Under the pieces are notes generated by a model. The model saw only the letters and a list, made by a program, of their open reading frames with translations, was not told the DNA's origin and made no database searches. A stretch of 64,000 bases of DNA from the NCBI GenBank assembly GCA_020346245.1, contig CP070778.1, forward strand, positions 2,139,261 through 2,203,260, read 5' to 3'. Both the position numbers and the translations under genes were made by a program. This document shows positions 16,230 to 25,774 of the stretch, piece by piece; the first letter of the stretch is position 1, and the number at the start of each line of letters is the position of its first letter. This DNA comes from Flavobacteriaceae bacterium (GTDB lineage Bacteria; Bacteroidota; Bacteroidia; Flavobacteriales; Flavobacteriaceae).

Positions 16230-18968
16230 ATGCAATTTATCCACGCTATTTTTATTGTATTATTTCTAATCCAGGGAGTTAGTGCACAGCAAATAAGTAT
16301 TAATGGGAGTATTGGGGATGCTCAAAGCCTACTTGCAATATCAAACGCTACTATTGAAATTGAGGGAACCAGCTTAAACGTTATTACCAATATAGATGGG
16401 AGTTTTAGATTAGTTACATCTTTTAAGGGAGATTTTATTATATCAATTAAGGCCAGGGAATATATTGAAAAACGGTTGCCCGTAGAGATTTCCAATGATG
16501 AATTAAAGTTGGGCCGCATATTAATTGAAAAGGATTTTAGCATTGATCAAAATGAAATTTTAATAACACTTACGGATAACCAGGTTATTGATGGGGAAAT
16601 GGAGGGAGGAAATTTAGGAATGTTGACAGCCACGCGCGATGTTTTTTTAAACCGTGCAGCCTTTGATTTTGGACAAGTTTTTTTCAAAGTGAAGGGTTAT
16701 GACTCACAAAATGGCAGCGTATTAATAAATGGTATTCTTATGAATAAACTTCGTGACGGGAGGCCGCAATGGAACAATTGGGGTGGTCTGAATGATGTAA
16801 CAAGGAACCAGGATTTTAACTTAGGACTACAATCATCTCCGTATGGGTTTGGCGGACTACTGGGGGTTACGAATATTGATACAAGACCATCAGGTCTTCG
16901 GCCCGGGTTTAAATTATCCTGCTCTCTTTCTAATCGTATTTATTCAGGGCGTATTATGGCAAGCTATACCTCCAGAAAGAATGGAAGTGATTTGCACTAC
17001 TCGCTTGCGGCATCAAGAAGATGGGCCAGGGAAGGATATGTAAACGGAACATTATATGATGCCTTTTCTATATATGGAGCAATAGAATATCAATTCAATA
17101 CCACTAATAGTTTGCTCTTTACAGGTATACTTTCTTCCAATCGTCGTGGAAGTTCAGCCGCCATAACCGAGGAGGCATATAATTTGGCGGGTAGTAGGTA
17201 CAATCCCTATTGGGGAATTCAGAACGGTCACTTTCGCAACTCCAGGGAGCGTAAAATATTGGAACCCTTATTTATGCTTAATTATATAGGCAGATTTAAA
17301 AAACTACATATCAATACAGCCATATCTTACCAATTTGGCAACTTTGCAAAAAGTAGAATAGGATATTACAACGCTCCCAATCCGGATCGCACTTATTATA
17401 GATATTTACCAAGCTTTTATGTAAACAGTCCTATTGGCGCAAATTTTTTAAATGCCGATTTGGCTAAACAGTCCTTTTTATTAAACCCGCAATTACAGTG
17501 GCATAGCCTCTACAATGCAAATACGACTAACTCTGGAAATGGGATGGCTGCTTATGTATTGTATGATGATGCTACTTCGGACAAACAATTGACGCTCAAT
17601 ACTACCTTTAATATTATGCCCAATGAGGTGTTCTCTGTGGATATGAATATGTCTTATAGAAGCACTATTTCTCATAATTATGCCAAAATACAAGACCTAT
17701 TGGGGGCGGATTATCATGCAGACAAAGACCCTTTTTCTGATACCAGAAATGATCTGGAGGGCAAATTGAAAAAGGGTGAAGGCGACATCTTCAATTATGA
17801 TTATACTTTCAATTATCAGGTGTTTGATGCTTTTGCCCAAATGAGGGTCGACAAAAGTAAATGGAGTTTTTTTCTGGCGGCGAACTACAACAATACCAGG
17901 TACCAACGAAATGGACATTTTTTTAATGAACGCTTCCCGGAAAATTCACTGGGAAAGAGCAATCCACTTCAATTCAGTAATTATGGGCTTAAAGGAGGGT
18001 TTACTTATAAATTAAATCTGAGACAATGGATTAGTACAAATGGGATGCTCTTAAACAGAGCCCCTTTAATAGTAAACTCCTTTATAAACCCAAGGGAGAA
18101 CAACACAATTGTGCCTAATTTAAATAAAGAAAAAATAACAGGTATAGCTATCAACTACTTTACCAGATTTCCAAACCTAATAGGAAGATTAACCTGCTTT
18201 TACACTCGTTTTCAACAACTTACAGATGTTAATTTCTTCTTTGTTGATGCCGGAGTTGGTTCAGATTTTGTGCAAGAAGTAATTACAAACCTGGATAAAC
18301 TTAACATGGGCGTTGAGAGCGGCTTGTCTTACCAGCTCTCTTCATCTGTGAATTTATCCGGGGCTGTTGCATTAGGGAAATATGTTTATGCCAGTGATCC
18401 TAATCTGGCGATAAATTTTGATACTGCCGGTAGTGAAGAGGATTTAATTACGATTGAAGGAACAAAAGACCTGGGAATAGCCCAAATTAAAAATTATAAG
18501 TTGCCAAACGGTCCTCAAATTGCGCTGTCGCTTGGAGTGGACTACAGAGATCCCAAATTTTGGTGGATTGGTGCAAAAATGAATTATCTGACAGAAAATT
18601 ATACCAGTATATCAGTTATAAGACGAACCCGGAGTTTTTATTTAAATCCCGAAACAGGCCAACAATTTGAAAATTTGAATTTAGAATATGCAGATAGGTT
18701 ATTAAATCAAAATGCTTTAGGCAACATATATCTATTAAACCTGGTAGGAGGAAAATCCTGGTTATTAAATGGAAAGTATATAAGTGTATTTGCCAGCATT
18801 AATAATGTATTCGATACCGCATTTAGAACAGGAGGTTATGAACAAAACAGGAATGGTAATTACGGACAGTTAGCTCAGGATAATCAAAGTGGTTCACCAT
18901 CATTTGGACCGAAGTATTGGTTTGGTTATGGAAGAACAATTTTTTTGAATCTTGCCATAAGTTTTTAA
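16230..18968 (+). CDS. TonB-dependent receptor with carboxypeptidase-like regulatory domain
   Basis: 912-residue outer-membrane porter. A signal peptide spans 1-19 (GVSAQ), and a CarboxypepD_reg-like beta-sandwich covers about 22-105 (IEGTSLNVITNIDGSFRL), as in SusC-type and related receptors. A plug domain (about 130-240, VLINGILMNKLRDGRPQWNNWGG) and a long beta-barrel ending in an aromatic-terminated strand (IFLNLAISF) follow. No SusD follows; the next gene is a DUF5689/LTD lipoprotein 40 bases downstream. Substrate not readable from sequence. The divergent EEP gene suggests a nucleic-acid or phosphate-ester product. Confidence 0.9.
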   Translation: MQFIHAIFIVLFLIQGVSAQQISINGSIGDAQSLLAISNATIEIEGTSLNVITNIDGSFRLVTSFKGDFIISIKAREYIEKRLPVEISNDELKLGRILIEKDFSIDQNEILITLTDNQVIDGEMEGGNLGMLTATRDVFLNRAAFDFGQVFFKVKGYDSQNGSVLINGILMNKLRDGRPQWNNWGGLNDVTRNQDFNLGLQSSPYGFGGLLGVTNIDTRPSGLRPGFKLSCSLSNRIYSGRIMASYTSRKNGSDLHYSLAASRRWAREGYVNGTLYDAFSIYGAIEYQFNTTNSLLFTGILSSNRRGSSAAITEEAYNLAGSRYNPYWGIQNGHFRNSRERKILEPLFMLNYIGRFKKLHINTAISYQFGNFAKSRIGYYNAPNPDRTYYRYLPSFYVNSPIGANFLNADLAKQSFLLNPQLQWHSLYNANTTNSGNGMAAYVLYDDATSDKQLTLNTTFNIMPNEVFSVDMNMSYRSTISHNYAKIQDLLGADYHADKDPFSDTRNDLEGKLKKGEGDIFNYDYTFNYQVFDAFAQMRVDKSKWSFFLAANYNNTRYQRNGHFFNERFPENSLGKSNPLQFSNYGLKGGFTYKLNLRQWISTNGMLLNRAPLIVNSFINPRENNTIVPNLNKEKITGIAINYFTRFPNLIGRLTCFYTRFQQLTDVNFFFVDAGVGSDFVQEVITNLDKLNMGVESGLSYQLSSSVNLSGAVALGKYVYASDPNLAINFDTAGSEEDLITIEGTKDLGIAQIKNYKLPNGPQIALSLGVDYRDPKFWWIGAKMNYLTENYTSISVIRRTRSFYLNPETGQQFENLNLEYADRLLNQNALGNIYLLNLVGGKSWLLNGKYISVFASINNVFDTAFRTGGYEQNRNGNYGQLAQDNQSGSPSFGPKYWFGYGRTIFLNLAISF

Positions 18969-19008
18969 ATCAAAAAAGAGACAATAATTGAATATTAGAA
19001 CTATAAAA

Positions 19009-20382
19009 ATGAAAATAATAAGGCAATGTAATCCAAGTATTGTATTTAAATATTGTTGTTTGCTTTTTATTTTCAGCTGTGTAAAAGATCCGGAATTCAA
19101 AGTTCCGGAAACTTCCTGTAATGACCAATTAATAACTAATAGTACTTTTAATGAAGTCAAAGACTTAGTTATAGATGACATTATACAAATACAGCAAGAT
19201 TTAATAATTGCAGGGTATGTTATATCCTCAGATCAGGAGGGCAATTTTTTTAGTACAATTCATGTACAAGATGATGCAATAAAGCCCACTTCGGGTTTTC
19301 AAGTTGAAATAGATCTAAGGGATTCTTATTTGTTTTACGAAGCAGGTAGCAAAGTTTATATAAGACTGAAGGGTCTTTATTTAGGTAAAAGTAAAGGGGT
19401 TTACAAACTTGGAGGTGTATTTACGTCTTTTGGAAAATTAAGCGTAGGAAGATTACCCGCCCTGGCAGTAAAGGACCATCTGATTCTTTCATGTGAACCT
19501 GTTAGTAAATTGGTTCCATCAGTTACAACAATACCACAACTTAACGAAGAACTTGTCAGCACTTTAGTGAGATTTGAAAGTATGGAGATCATAGCGGAGG
19601 AACAAAATATGACTTTTGCTTTTCCAAAGGAGGAGACTATTAGGAATCTTATGAATTGCAATGGGGATATGATTGAATTATTAAATAGTGGGTATTCTGA
19701 TTTTCAGGATAAAATACTCCCTTCCGGGAATGGATCTGTTACAGCAGTGCTTTACAGAGAAAACGATGATTATCAATTAATTATTCGTGGGTTAAACGAT
19801 TTAAATCTGACAAGTGAGCGATGTATAGATGCCGAAGTCTTTTTGACATCAGACCAGGTATTTATATCAGAGTTAGCTGATCCTAATAATAATGCTGAAG
19901 CCCGATTTATTGAACTTTACAATGCGGGTAATGATCCGTTGCTATTAAATGGTTGGGTTTTAGTAAGATACACCAACGAAAATGATACCGCAAGCTCGGA
20001 AATAGATCTTTCAGGTATAATAATTGAATCAAATAGCACCCTGGTTTTCTCGCCAAATGCCATGGAATTTGAGAGTGTATATGGTTTCCTTCCAGATTTT
20101 GAAACTGGAAATAATAGTCCTGCAGATTCCAATGGTGATGATAATTTAGTGCTTATTGACCCCTTTGGAGCCGTAATTGACATCTTTGGACTTATAGGCG
20201 AAGATGGTTCGGGTACAAATCATGAATTTGAAGATGGAAAAGCAGAAAGGAATTCAAATATTAGTCAAGGAAATTCTGTTTTTACTAGTAGTGAATGGAC
20301 CATTTATAATGATACCGGAGGTCTTGAAACATTAAATTTACCACAGAATGCCCCTGAAGATTTTTCTCCGGGAATCCGCTGA
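19009..20382 (+). CDS. DUF5689 and lamin-tail domain lipoprotein
   Basis: 457 residues from ATG 19009; an in-frame TTG at 18988 would add seven residues before the signal peptide and is less likely. The lipobox FSC places the acylated Cys at residue 24, followed by VKDPEF, an acidic stretch compatible with surface export in this phylum. Residues about 40-270 match DUF5689 (OB-fold-like, with LIIAGYVISSDQEGNFF and VYIRLKGLYLGKSKGVYKLGG). Residues about 283-430 form a lamin-tail domain (VFISELADPNNNAEARFIELYNAG, NGWVLVRYT). LTD and OB-type domains accompany EEP nucleases in ExeM-like extracellular DNases. Probably co-transcribed with the receptor gene. Confidence 0.85.
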   Translation: MKIIRQCNPSIVFKYCCLLFIFSCVKDPEFKVPETSCNDQLITNSTFNEVKDLVIDDIIQIQQDLIIAGYVISSDQEGNFFSTIHVQDDAIKPTSGFQVEIDLRDSYLFYEAGSKVYIRLKGLYLGKSKGVYKLGGVFTSFGKLSVGRLPALAVKDHLILSCEPVSKLVPSVTTIPQLNEELVSTLVRFESMEIIAEEQNMTFAFPKEETIRNLMNCNGDMIELLNSGYSDFQDKILPSGNGSVTAVLYRENDDYQLIIRGLNDLNLTSERCIDAEVFLTSDQVFISELADPNNNAEARFIELYNAGNDPLLLNGWVLVRYTNENDTASSEIDLSGIIIESNSTLVFSPNAMEFESVYGFLPDFETGNNSPADSNGDDNLVLIDPFGAVIDIFGLIGEDGSGTNHEFEDGKAERNSNISQGNSVFTSSEWTIYNDTGGLETLNLPQNAPEDFSPGIR

Positions 20383-20391
20383 TTTTAAGTT

Positions 20392-20796
20392 TTAAGCAAC
20401 TTTTTCTTTCTGTATAACTTCCAGATCATTGGCTGTTACAGGTTTAAGAATATAGTCTTTCACAATTGGATAGTCTTTTATGCGAACCAGATCTCTTGGA
20501 TCAACTGAAGAACTTATGATATACACAACCGTGTCATCTAGTTCTGAGGCATTAATTTTACATAAATCCTCCAGAAATTCCCAACCATTCATAATAGGCA
20601 TATTTAAATCCAAAAATATGATAGAGGGTAATTTCTTTCCGGTTTCCGAATGCAGTCTAAGCCCATTTAAAGCTTCCTTTCCATTTTCATACACGAGAAT
20701 GTCATCGCCAAAATTCGCTTCCTTCATTAGACGTTTGATGCCATAAATAAATATATGATCATCATCAATTACACAAACATCATTCAATTTCTTCAT
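20392..20796 (-). CDS. single-domain response regulator
   Basis: 134 residues, a lone receiver domain without an output domain. Acidic pocket DDD (11-13), phospho-acceptor D63 (FLDLNMP), conserved S/T in YIISSS, and K in YILKPV. It lies 11 bases downstream of a multi-PAS histidine kinase on the same strand, so the pair is very likely a two-component system. With no DNA-binding part it presumably signals through protein contact, for example to a phosphorelay. Convergent with the lipoprotein gene, 9 bases away. Confidence 0.93.
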   Translation of the reverse strand: MKKLNDVCVIDDDHIFIYGIKRLMKEANFGDDILVYENGKEALNGLRLHSETGKKLPSIIFLDLNMPIMNGWEFLEDLCKINASELDDTVVYIISSSVDPRDLVRIKDYPIVKDYILKPVTANDLEVIQKEKVA

Positions 20797-20807
20797 TGCA
20801 ATGCAGA

Positions 20808-22628
20808 TTAATCGTTAATAGCCTCAAAAAACAATTGGAATTCAGTACCCTTATCTACCTGACTATCCACTTCAATTTTACCATTCATGGACTCTATCTG
20901 ATTTTTAGTAATAAAAAGCCCTATTCCTTTTGCATCTTCGTGCTTATGGAAGGTTTTGTACATTCCAAAAATTTTATCCCCATGCCTTTTAAGATCTATT
21001 CCCAGGCCGTTGTCCGAGAAGGTAACAATAGTATACTGACCTATACTTTCAGCACTTATTTTTATTGCAAGAGACCTTTCCGGTGAACTATATTTAAGAC
21101 TGTTCGTAAATAAATTCAATAGAATACTATCAATATATGCCGGAATAGCATTGATCTGAAGATTCTTCCCAACATCAATTTTACAAATTGTGTTTTTTTC
21201 TTTTAAAAGGACAACCAGGTTTTTTTCAACACCTTTAATGCTCTTATATAAATTTACCGGACGCATTTTATCAATAGCATCCGTTTTAACCTGGACCACC
21301 TCAGTTAAATGTTGCACGGTTTCTTCCAAACTTTCAGAAGCTTCACACAACATTTTTGTAAGCCGGTCTTTTTCATCATTGTCTTTTTCTTCAACGAAAA
21401 ATCCCGTAAGCATGGATAAATTACTGGAATGAGACCTTAGGTTATGAGATACAATATGAGCAAAATTCATTAAACTATTATTTTGCTCACTAGTGATATC
21501 CAGAAGATTTTTTAGTTTTTTTTCTGCCATTTTATCCTTAGAGAAATCCCAATTGGCACCAATCATTTTGATTGCTTCCCCTTTTGAATCTCTTATGACA
21601 TGTGCGATTGCTTTAATATATCTGACTTCGCCATTTGGCCATACTACTCTGAATTCGGTATTAAATTCTATTTCACCTTTTATTGCAAGTTCTAATATTT
21701 CCTGTGTGGGCTTAATATCTTCAGGATGCACGGTAGATTCCCAGGCCTCTACAACCCCACTAAAATCCTCTTTTTTGAGCGCGTATAGTGCATACATATT
21801 ATCATCCCATACCAGAGTGTTTTCAACTATATTGTAATCCCAGATACCTATGGAGGCTACTTTTGTAGCAATTAATAACCTGTCGGAGACCTCCTCGTAT
21901 TTTAATTCTACTCTCTTTTTTTCATCAATATCCTGGAAAGTACCATACAGGCGAACTACTTTGTTATTTATTATCTCTACTTCTCCTTTTGCTCTCACCC
22001 ACAATTCTTTACCCTTGCCAGTGATAATTCGTAACTCTGTATCCCAGGGTACGCCATCTTTTATGGCATCACTTACCAAATTGGTAATTTTATTGCGGTC
22101 AGCCCCTTCTTTATAGAAATTAATACCTTCTTCTAAATTTGGTATGTAATCCATTGGTACTTCATGAATTTCCTTAGTTACTTGTGTCCAGTGCACTGTA
22201 TTGGCCACTAAATCTACTTCCCATCCTCCTATTCTGGCAATACTTTTGGCTTTTAGCAAAAGCTCTTCTTTTCTTTTCGTTTCGGTAATATCATTCTTCA
22301 CTATGATCAGGCCGTTGTTCTTGCCGGGATACTCTTTCCATGGTGAAATGGTCCATTCCAGCCATTGCGTATTTACCCCAGGATTATTTAATTTTTGAAT
22401 GACCTTTGTTATTTCGCCTCCTTGCAGGCATTCTTCACAACATTTTGAAAATTCCTCGGAAGTGTAATTGATTAATTCATATAGAGGAAGCCCAATTGAA
22501 CTCTGATTAGTATTCTGCAATTCTTTTAACCAAAGTTTAGAATGGTCAATAATTTGCATTTCACTATTTACAATAACTACAGAAGCAGGATAATCTTTAA
22601 TAAAAGAAGATATTACAAGTGATTCCAA
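20808..22628 (-). CDS. soluble multi-PAS histidine kinase
   Basis: 606 residues, no membrane segment, so cytoplasmic sensing. Three PAS/PAC units are visible at about 8-120, 128-240 and 250-370 (each ends with a LYGTFQDIDE or MIGANWDFSKDK-type PAC motif). The HisKA-like region has H395 (HIVSHNLRSHSS). The HATPase domain has N509 (NLFTNSLKYSS), FSDNGLGIDL and KGIGLFITKNQIE. The start is a TTG at 22628; no ATG lies upstream in frame, and the next one (residue 24) would cut into the first PAS domain. Signal unknown. It lies just upstream of a response regulator. Confidence 0.9.
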   Translation of the reverse strand: MESLVISSFIKDYPASVVIVNSEMQIIDHSKLWLKELQNTNQSSIGLPLYELINYTSEEFSKCCEECLQGGEITKVIQKLNNPGVNTQWLEWTISPWKEYPGKNNGLIIVKNDITETKRKEELLLKAKSIARIGGWEVDLVANTVHWTQVTKEIHEVPMDYIPNLEEGINFYKEGADRNKITNLVSDAIKDGVPWDTELRIITGKGKELWVRAKGEVEIINNKVVRLYGTFQDIDEKKRVELKYEEVSDRLLIATKVASIGIWDYNIVENTLVWDDNMYALYALKKEDFSGVVEAWESTVHPEDIKPTQEILELAIKGEIEFNTEFRVVWPNGEVRYIKAIAHVIRDSKGEAIKMIGANWDFSKDKMAEKKLKNLLDITSEQNNSLMNFAHIVSHNLRSHSSNLSMLTGFFVEEKDNDEKDRLTKMLCEASESLEETVQHLTEVVQVKTDAIDKMRPVNLYKSIKGVEKNLVVLLKEKNTICKIDVGKNLQINAIPAYIDSILLNLFTNSLKYSSPERSLAIKISAESIGQYTIVTFSDNGLGIDLKRHGDKIFGMYKTFHKHEDAKGIGLFITKNQIESMNGKIEVDSQVDKGTEFQLFFEAIND

Positions 22629-22664
22629 GTGATTTATTGGTATTAAAGTTAGATTTAATTGATA

Positions 22665-22684
22665 TAACGTAAGAAAATACGTTA
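22665..22684. repeat. inverted repeat upstream of the kinase gene
   Basis: TAACGTA and TACGTTA flank AGAAAA, a perfect 7-base inverted repeat. It lies 36 bases upstream of the kinase TTG start, in the 222-base divergent gap shared with the ankyrin gene. A regulator site or leader hairpin is possible; no U-run follows. Confidence 0.4.
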
Positions 22685-22850
22685 AAAGTATATCATATAA
22701 TACATCTTATACTAAAATTTAATTACCGCAATGATCAGGTATAATCAACAAAAGGGTCTTGTTTGCCATTTTATAAGTCATTTTTGAACTGTTTCCTATA
22801 CACCATTAGTAGATTCCTTTAGTGATATTTTTTTTATACATTTATTTCCT

Positions 22851-23333
22851 ATGGAAGATAAAATAACTGCATTTTTCAATGAAATACGAAATGGCAATAT
22901 GGCAGCCGTTAAGAATTTGGCTTCAGAATTACCCGCCCTTGTAAATTCTGTAGACCAGAGAGGATCTACCCCTTTAATTCTTGCAACTTACTACGATCAT
23001 AAAGAGATTGCGAATTTCCTTTTGGAGCGAGGTGCTTTAATTGATGCGAAAGATGCTTCAGGTAATACTGCTTTAATGGGAACCAGTTTTAAAGGCTTAG
23101 TAGAAATAGCTAAGGATTTAATAAACAGAGGAGCGAACGTAAATGAGAGAAATTCTATGGGTGCTACTTGTCTAATTTATGCGGTTACCTTTAATAGGAG
23201 GGAACTGGCCAAACTGTTATTAGAATGTGGGGCAGATACAACTGTGAAAGATGCTCAGGGGATTACGGCCCTTGACCATGCTAAAATGAAGGGGTTTTCA
23301 GATTTGATTACCCTTTTAGAAAAGAATGGATAA
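22851..23333 (+). CDS. ankyrin repeat protein
   Basis: 160 residues almost fully made of ankyrin repeats: an N-terminal cap (NEIRNGNMAAVKNLASE), then repeats starting at about 36 (RGSTPLILATYYDHKEIANFLL), 69 (SGNTALMGTSFKGLVEIAKDLI), 102 (MGATCLIYAVTFNRRELAKLLL) and 135 (QGITALDHAKMKGF). No signal peptide is present, so it is a cytoplasmic protein-interaction scaffold with unknown partner. The nitrilase-family gene starts 12 bases downstream, suggesting one transcript. Confidence 0.92.
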   Translation: MEDKITAFFNEIRNGNMAAVKNLASELPALVNSVDQRGSTPLILATYYDHKEIANFLLERGALIDAKDASGNTALMGTSFKGLVEIAKDLINRGANVNERNSMGATCLIYAVTFNRRELAKLLLECGADTTVKDAQGITALDHAKMKGFSDLITLLEKNG

Positions 23334-23345
23334 CTATAGATTCTT

Positions 23346-24122
23346 ATGCAAAGTAAACTTAGAGTTGCATTGATACAGACCCCGTTGATATGGGAGAATC
23401 CACAGGAAAATAGAAAGATGTTTTCCAGAAAGATAAAAAATATTCCCAGCGATACGGATATGATTATTTTGCCCGAAATGTTTACTACCGGTTTTACTAT
23501 GAACCCGGAAAGAGTGAAAATTGATGAGGGAGAAAATACCGTAAAATGGATGAAGGAAATAGCCAGGGACAAGAATATGGCTTTGGTAGGGAGTATTTCA
23601 TTTAAGAAAAATGATAAGTATACAAACAGGCTTTTTTTTATACACCCTGATGGAACATCCAGGAGCTACGACAAAAAACATACATTTACATTTGCAGGGG
23701 AAGATAAAGTATACGATTCAGGTAAAGAGCGATTGGTATTTACGTATAAAGGATTCCGGATTTGTCCTTTAATATGCTATGATCTGCGATTCCCTGTTTG
23801 GTCCAGGTATATGGGCGATTATGACCTGTTGGTTTTTGTGGCAAACTGGCCAGAACCTAGAATTGAAGCCTGGGATACATTATTGAAGGCAAGGGCTATT
23901 GAAAACATGAGCTATTGTATAGGTGTTAACAGATTGGGTGAGGATAATAATGCACACAGATACCCAGGTCATTCAGCCGTTTATGACCCTATGGGAAGTC
24001 AGGTTGTTTTCTCAGAAAATGATGAGGTGATCTATGCATCTTTAAGCCTGCCGGAAATAAAAGAATTCAGGGCTCAATTTAAATTTTTAGATGATAGAGA
24101 TCATTTTAGTCTAAAACAGTAA
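23346..24122 (+). CDS. nitrilase-superfamily amidase (omega-amidase/YafV-like)
   Basis: 258 residues of the carbon-nitrogen hydrolase superfamily. The catalytic triad is readable: E44 (LPEMFTTGF), K110 (YDKKHTF) and C144 (LICYDLRFPVW). The sequence around the nucleophile and the AGEDKVY motif match the YafV/omega-amidase branch, which hydrolyses alpha-ketoglutaramate or related omega-amides and serves as metabolite repair. Cytoplasmic. Its last 17 bases overlap the 3' end of the convergent Ig-like lipoprotein gene. Confidence 0.9.
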   Translation: MQSKLRVALIQTPLIWENPQENRKMFSRKIKNIPSDTDMIILPEMFTTGFTMNPERVKIDEGENTVKWMKEIARDKNMALVGSISFKKNDKYTNRLFFIHPDGTSRSYDKKHTFTFAGEDKVYDSGKERLVFTYKGFRICPLICYDLRFPVWSRYMGDYDLLVFVANWPEPRIEAWDTLLKARAIENMSYCIGVNRLGEDNNAHRYPGHSAVYDPMGSQVVFSENDEVIYASLSLPEIKEFRAQFKFLDDRDHFSLKQ

Positions 24123-25725
24123 ATGTTTCAATTTTTTCCCAATTAGCGCGCATTTCAATAACACCTGGATAATAGATAACTCTTTCAGGTTGAATCTTCC
24201 TTAAATAATTTCCTGTATCCCATTTCCCGTTTGCGTTAGTATCAATAATAATCCGGATGAGATAATTTCCGGGTTCAAGGGTATTAAAATTTAAGACTTT
24301 TGCTTCCTGCACATAAATTTCCCTATATAATTCCCCCTCGTCATCGGTTAATTGCACAATAATTGGATAGGCTATTTCGCCTGCCAAATTCAAGTTCAGA
24401 TTCCCAAAATCGGCATATCCTCCGGTAGATAATCGATAGTTAATAGTATCATTTGTGTTTCCAAAGAAGTCGGTGACAAAATCAGGCAGCAAATTTAGAA
24501 AATAGGTCTGTTCCGGCTCTTTCTCAAAATCCATTAATATGCTGTTTTTCACAGTGTCTAATTCAGTTTTAAAATTAACCTCCATAGTATCCTTATCAAA
24601 CATAGCAATTCTTGTAGTATCTATAACACTGATTGGAATGCTGGAAGTGATATGGAATTCATCCGCAAAATTAATTTTGTTTCGGTGACTGGGCGTGAGC
24701 ATCAAAGAATCTGAAACCAGCTTTCTTGTTTTTACTGTAAAGGTGTCAATTTTCTTCCTGCTTTCATTAGTCACCTTAAAAATAATGGAATCTATTTCAA
24801 AGGGAGTAAACCAATAGTTTAGGGTATCTTTTTCGGGCTCTTTGGAAACGAGTGTCCTGATAGAATCGGGAAATTCTGTTAAAGCCATAATGTCTAATTT
24901 TTCATCTGCTCCGGAATAGCCAAAAATAATTTTATTGGCAGCTGCAAAATTTGGTGTCTTTAAACTATAATTAGGGATTTCTTTAAAAAGATTAAGAAGA
25001 TAAACAGTGTCTGTGGGCAGAGTGATAGTGTCTTCAATAAAACCTATTTTATCGATATTCTGATCAAATACATTGTTTTTAGATTCATCTTTGATCGCAA
25101 AGATGGCATATTTGCCCTCTTTTAGGTATTTAAGTCGAAAAATTGTGGTGCTGTCTAAAGTATTTGTAAGATAATTGGGAGGTTTATTAAAGACAGTAGA
25201 ATCATTATATGCCGTATCTATTTCATATAACATTACACTGATAAATTCGTCCGCTTTTACATTGAAGGCATCTTTAACAACCCCCGAAACAGTTAACGAA
25301 TCTATATATGTCCCTGTGGAAAAAACATATGTTAAAAAGCTGTTGGGGTTACCCTCGTTATTATCCACTATACTTTGTCCAAAATTTAAGGTATAGGTCG
25401 TATTCTCTAACAACGTGTCTTTTAATGTTACTTCAACATATTTACTAGCTCCTCCCTGAGGCGAAACTTCAGGATTGTATTTTAAAGGAGGAGATACTAT
25501 TAACTGATTTTGAACATCCTCCAGTTTAATATATTCATCAAAATAAAGCCTGATTTTTTTTGCTTTGAATTCGGTGGTAAGATTTTCCGGCTCTGCCTTA
25601 ATTAATGCGGGGGGTGTTGTGTCTTTGGGCCCACCAGTTGGAGTTCCTCTCCTCGCACATTGTACTACAGCCAGGACAACCGCAATTAGGAAAAAGAAGG
25701 ATAAAATACGCTGAATTCGAGGCAT
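24106..25725 (-). CDS. Ig-like domain lipoprotein, Bacteroidota-conserved
   Basis: 539 residues with a hydrophobic N terminus and lipobox (VVQC, C23). A conserved GTPTGGPKDTTPPAL stretch follows, leading into an SbsA-type Ig-like (Big_5) domain at about 35-135 (KKIRLYFDEYIKLEDV, TTYTLNFGQSIVDNNEGN). The rest is a chain of beta-rich domains, ending with a segment that mentions typical linear motion of such repeats (YLIRIIIDTNANGKWDTGNY). Envelope location is expected. Function unknown, although the family is widespread in the phylum. It is followed on the minus strand by no close gene; its 3' end overlaps the amidase gene. Confidence 0.82.
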   Translation of the reverse strand: MPRIQRILSFFFLIAVVLAVVQCARRGTPTGGPKDTTPPALIKAEPENLTTEFKAKKIRLYFDEYIKLEDVQNQLIVSPPLKYNPEVSPQGGASKYVEVTLKDTLLENTTYTLNFGQSIVDNNEGNPNSFLTYVFSTGTYIDSLTVSGVVKDAFNVKADEFISVMLYEIDTAYNDSTVFNKPPNYLTNTLDSTTIFRLKYLKEGKYAIFAIKDESKNNVFDQNIDKIGFIEDTITLPTDTVYLLNLFKEIPNYSLKTPNFAAANKIIFGYSGADEKLDIMALTEFPDSIRTLVSKEPEKDTLNYWFTPFEIDSIIFKVTNESRKKIDTFTVKTRKLVSDSLMLTPSHRNKINFADEFHITSSIPISVIDTTRIAMFDKDTMEVNFKTELDTVKNSILMDFEKEPEQTYFLNLLPDFVTDFFGNTNDTINYRLSTGGYADFGNLNLNLAGEIAYPIIVQLTDDEGELYREIYVQEAKVLNFNTLEPGNYLIRIIIDTNANGKWDTGNYLRKIQPERVIYYPGVIEMRANWEKIETFTVLD

Positions 25726-25774
25726 TTGATTATTCTATAAGGCAAAGAAACAATTAATTTAAAGAATTGTGAAA

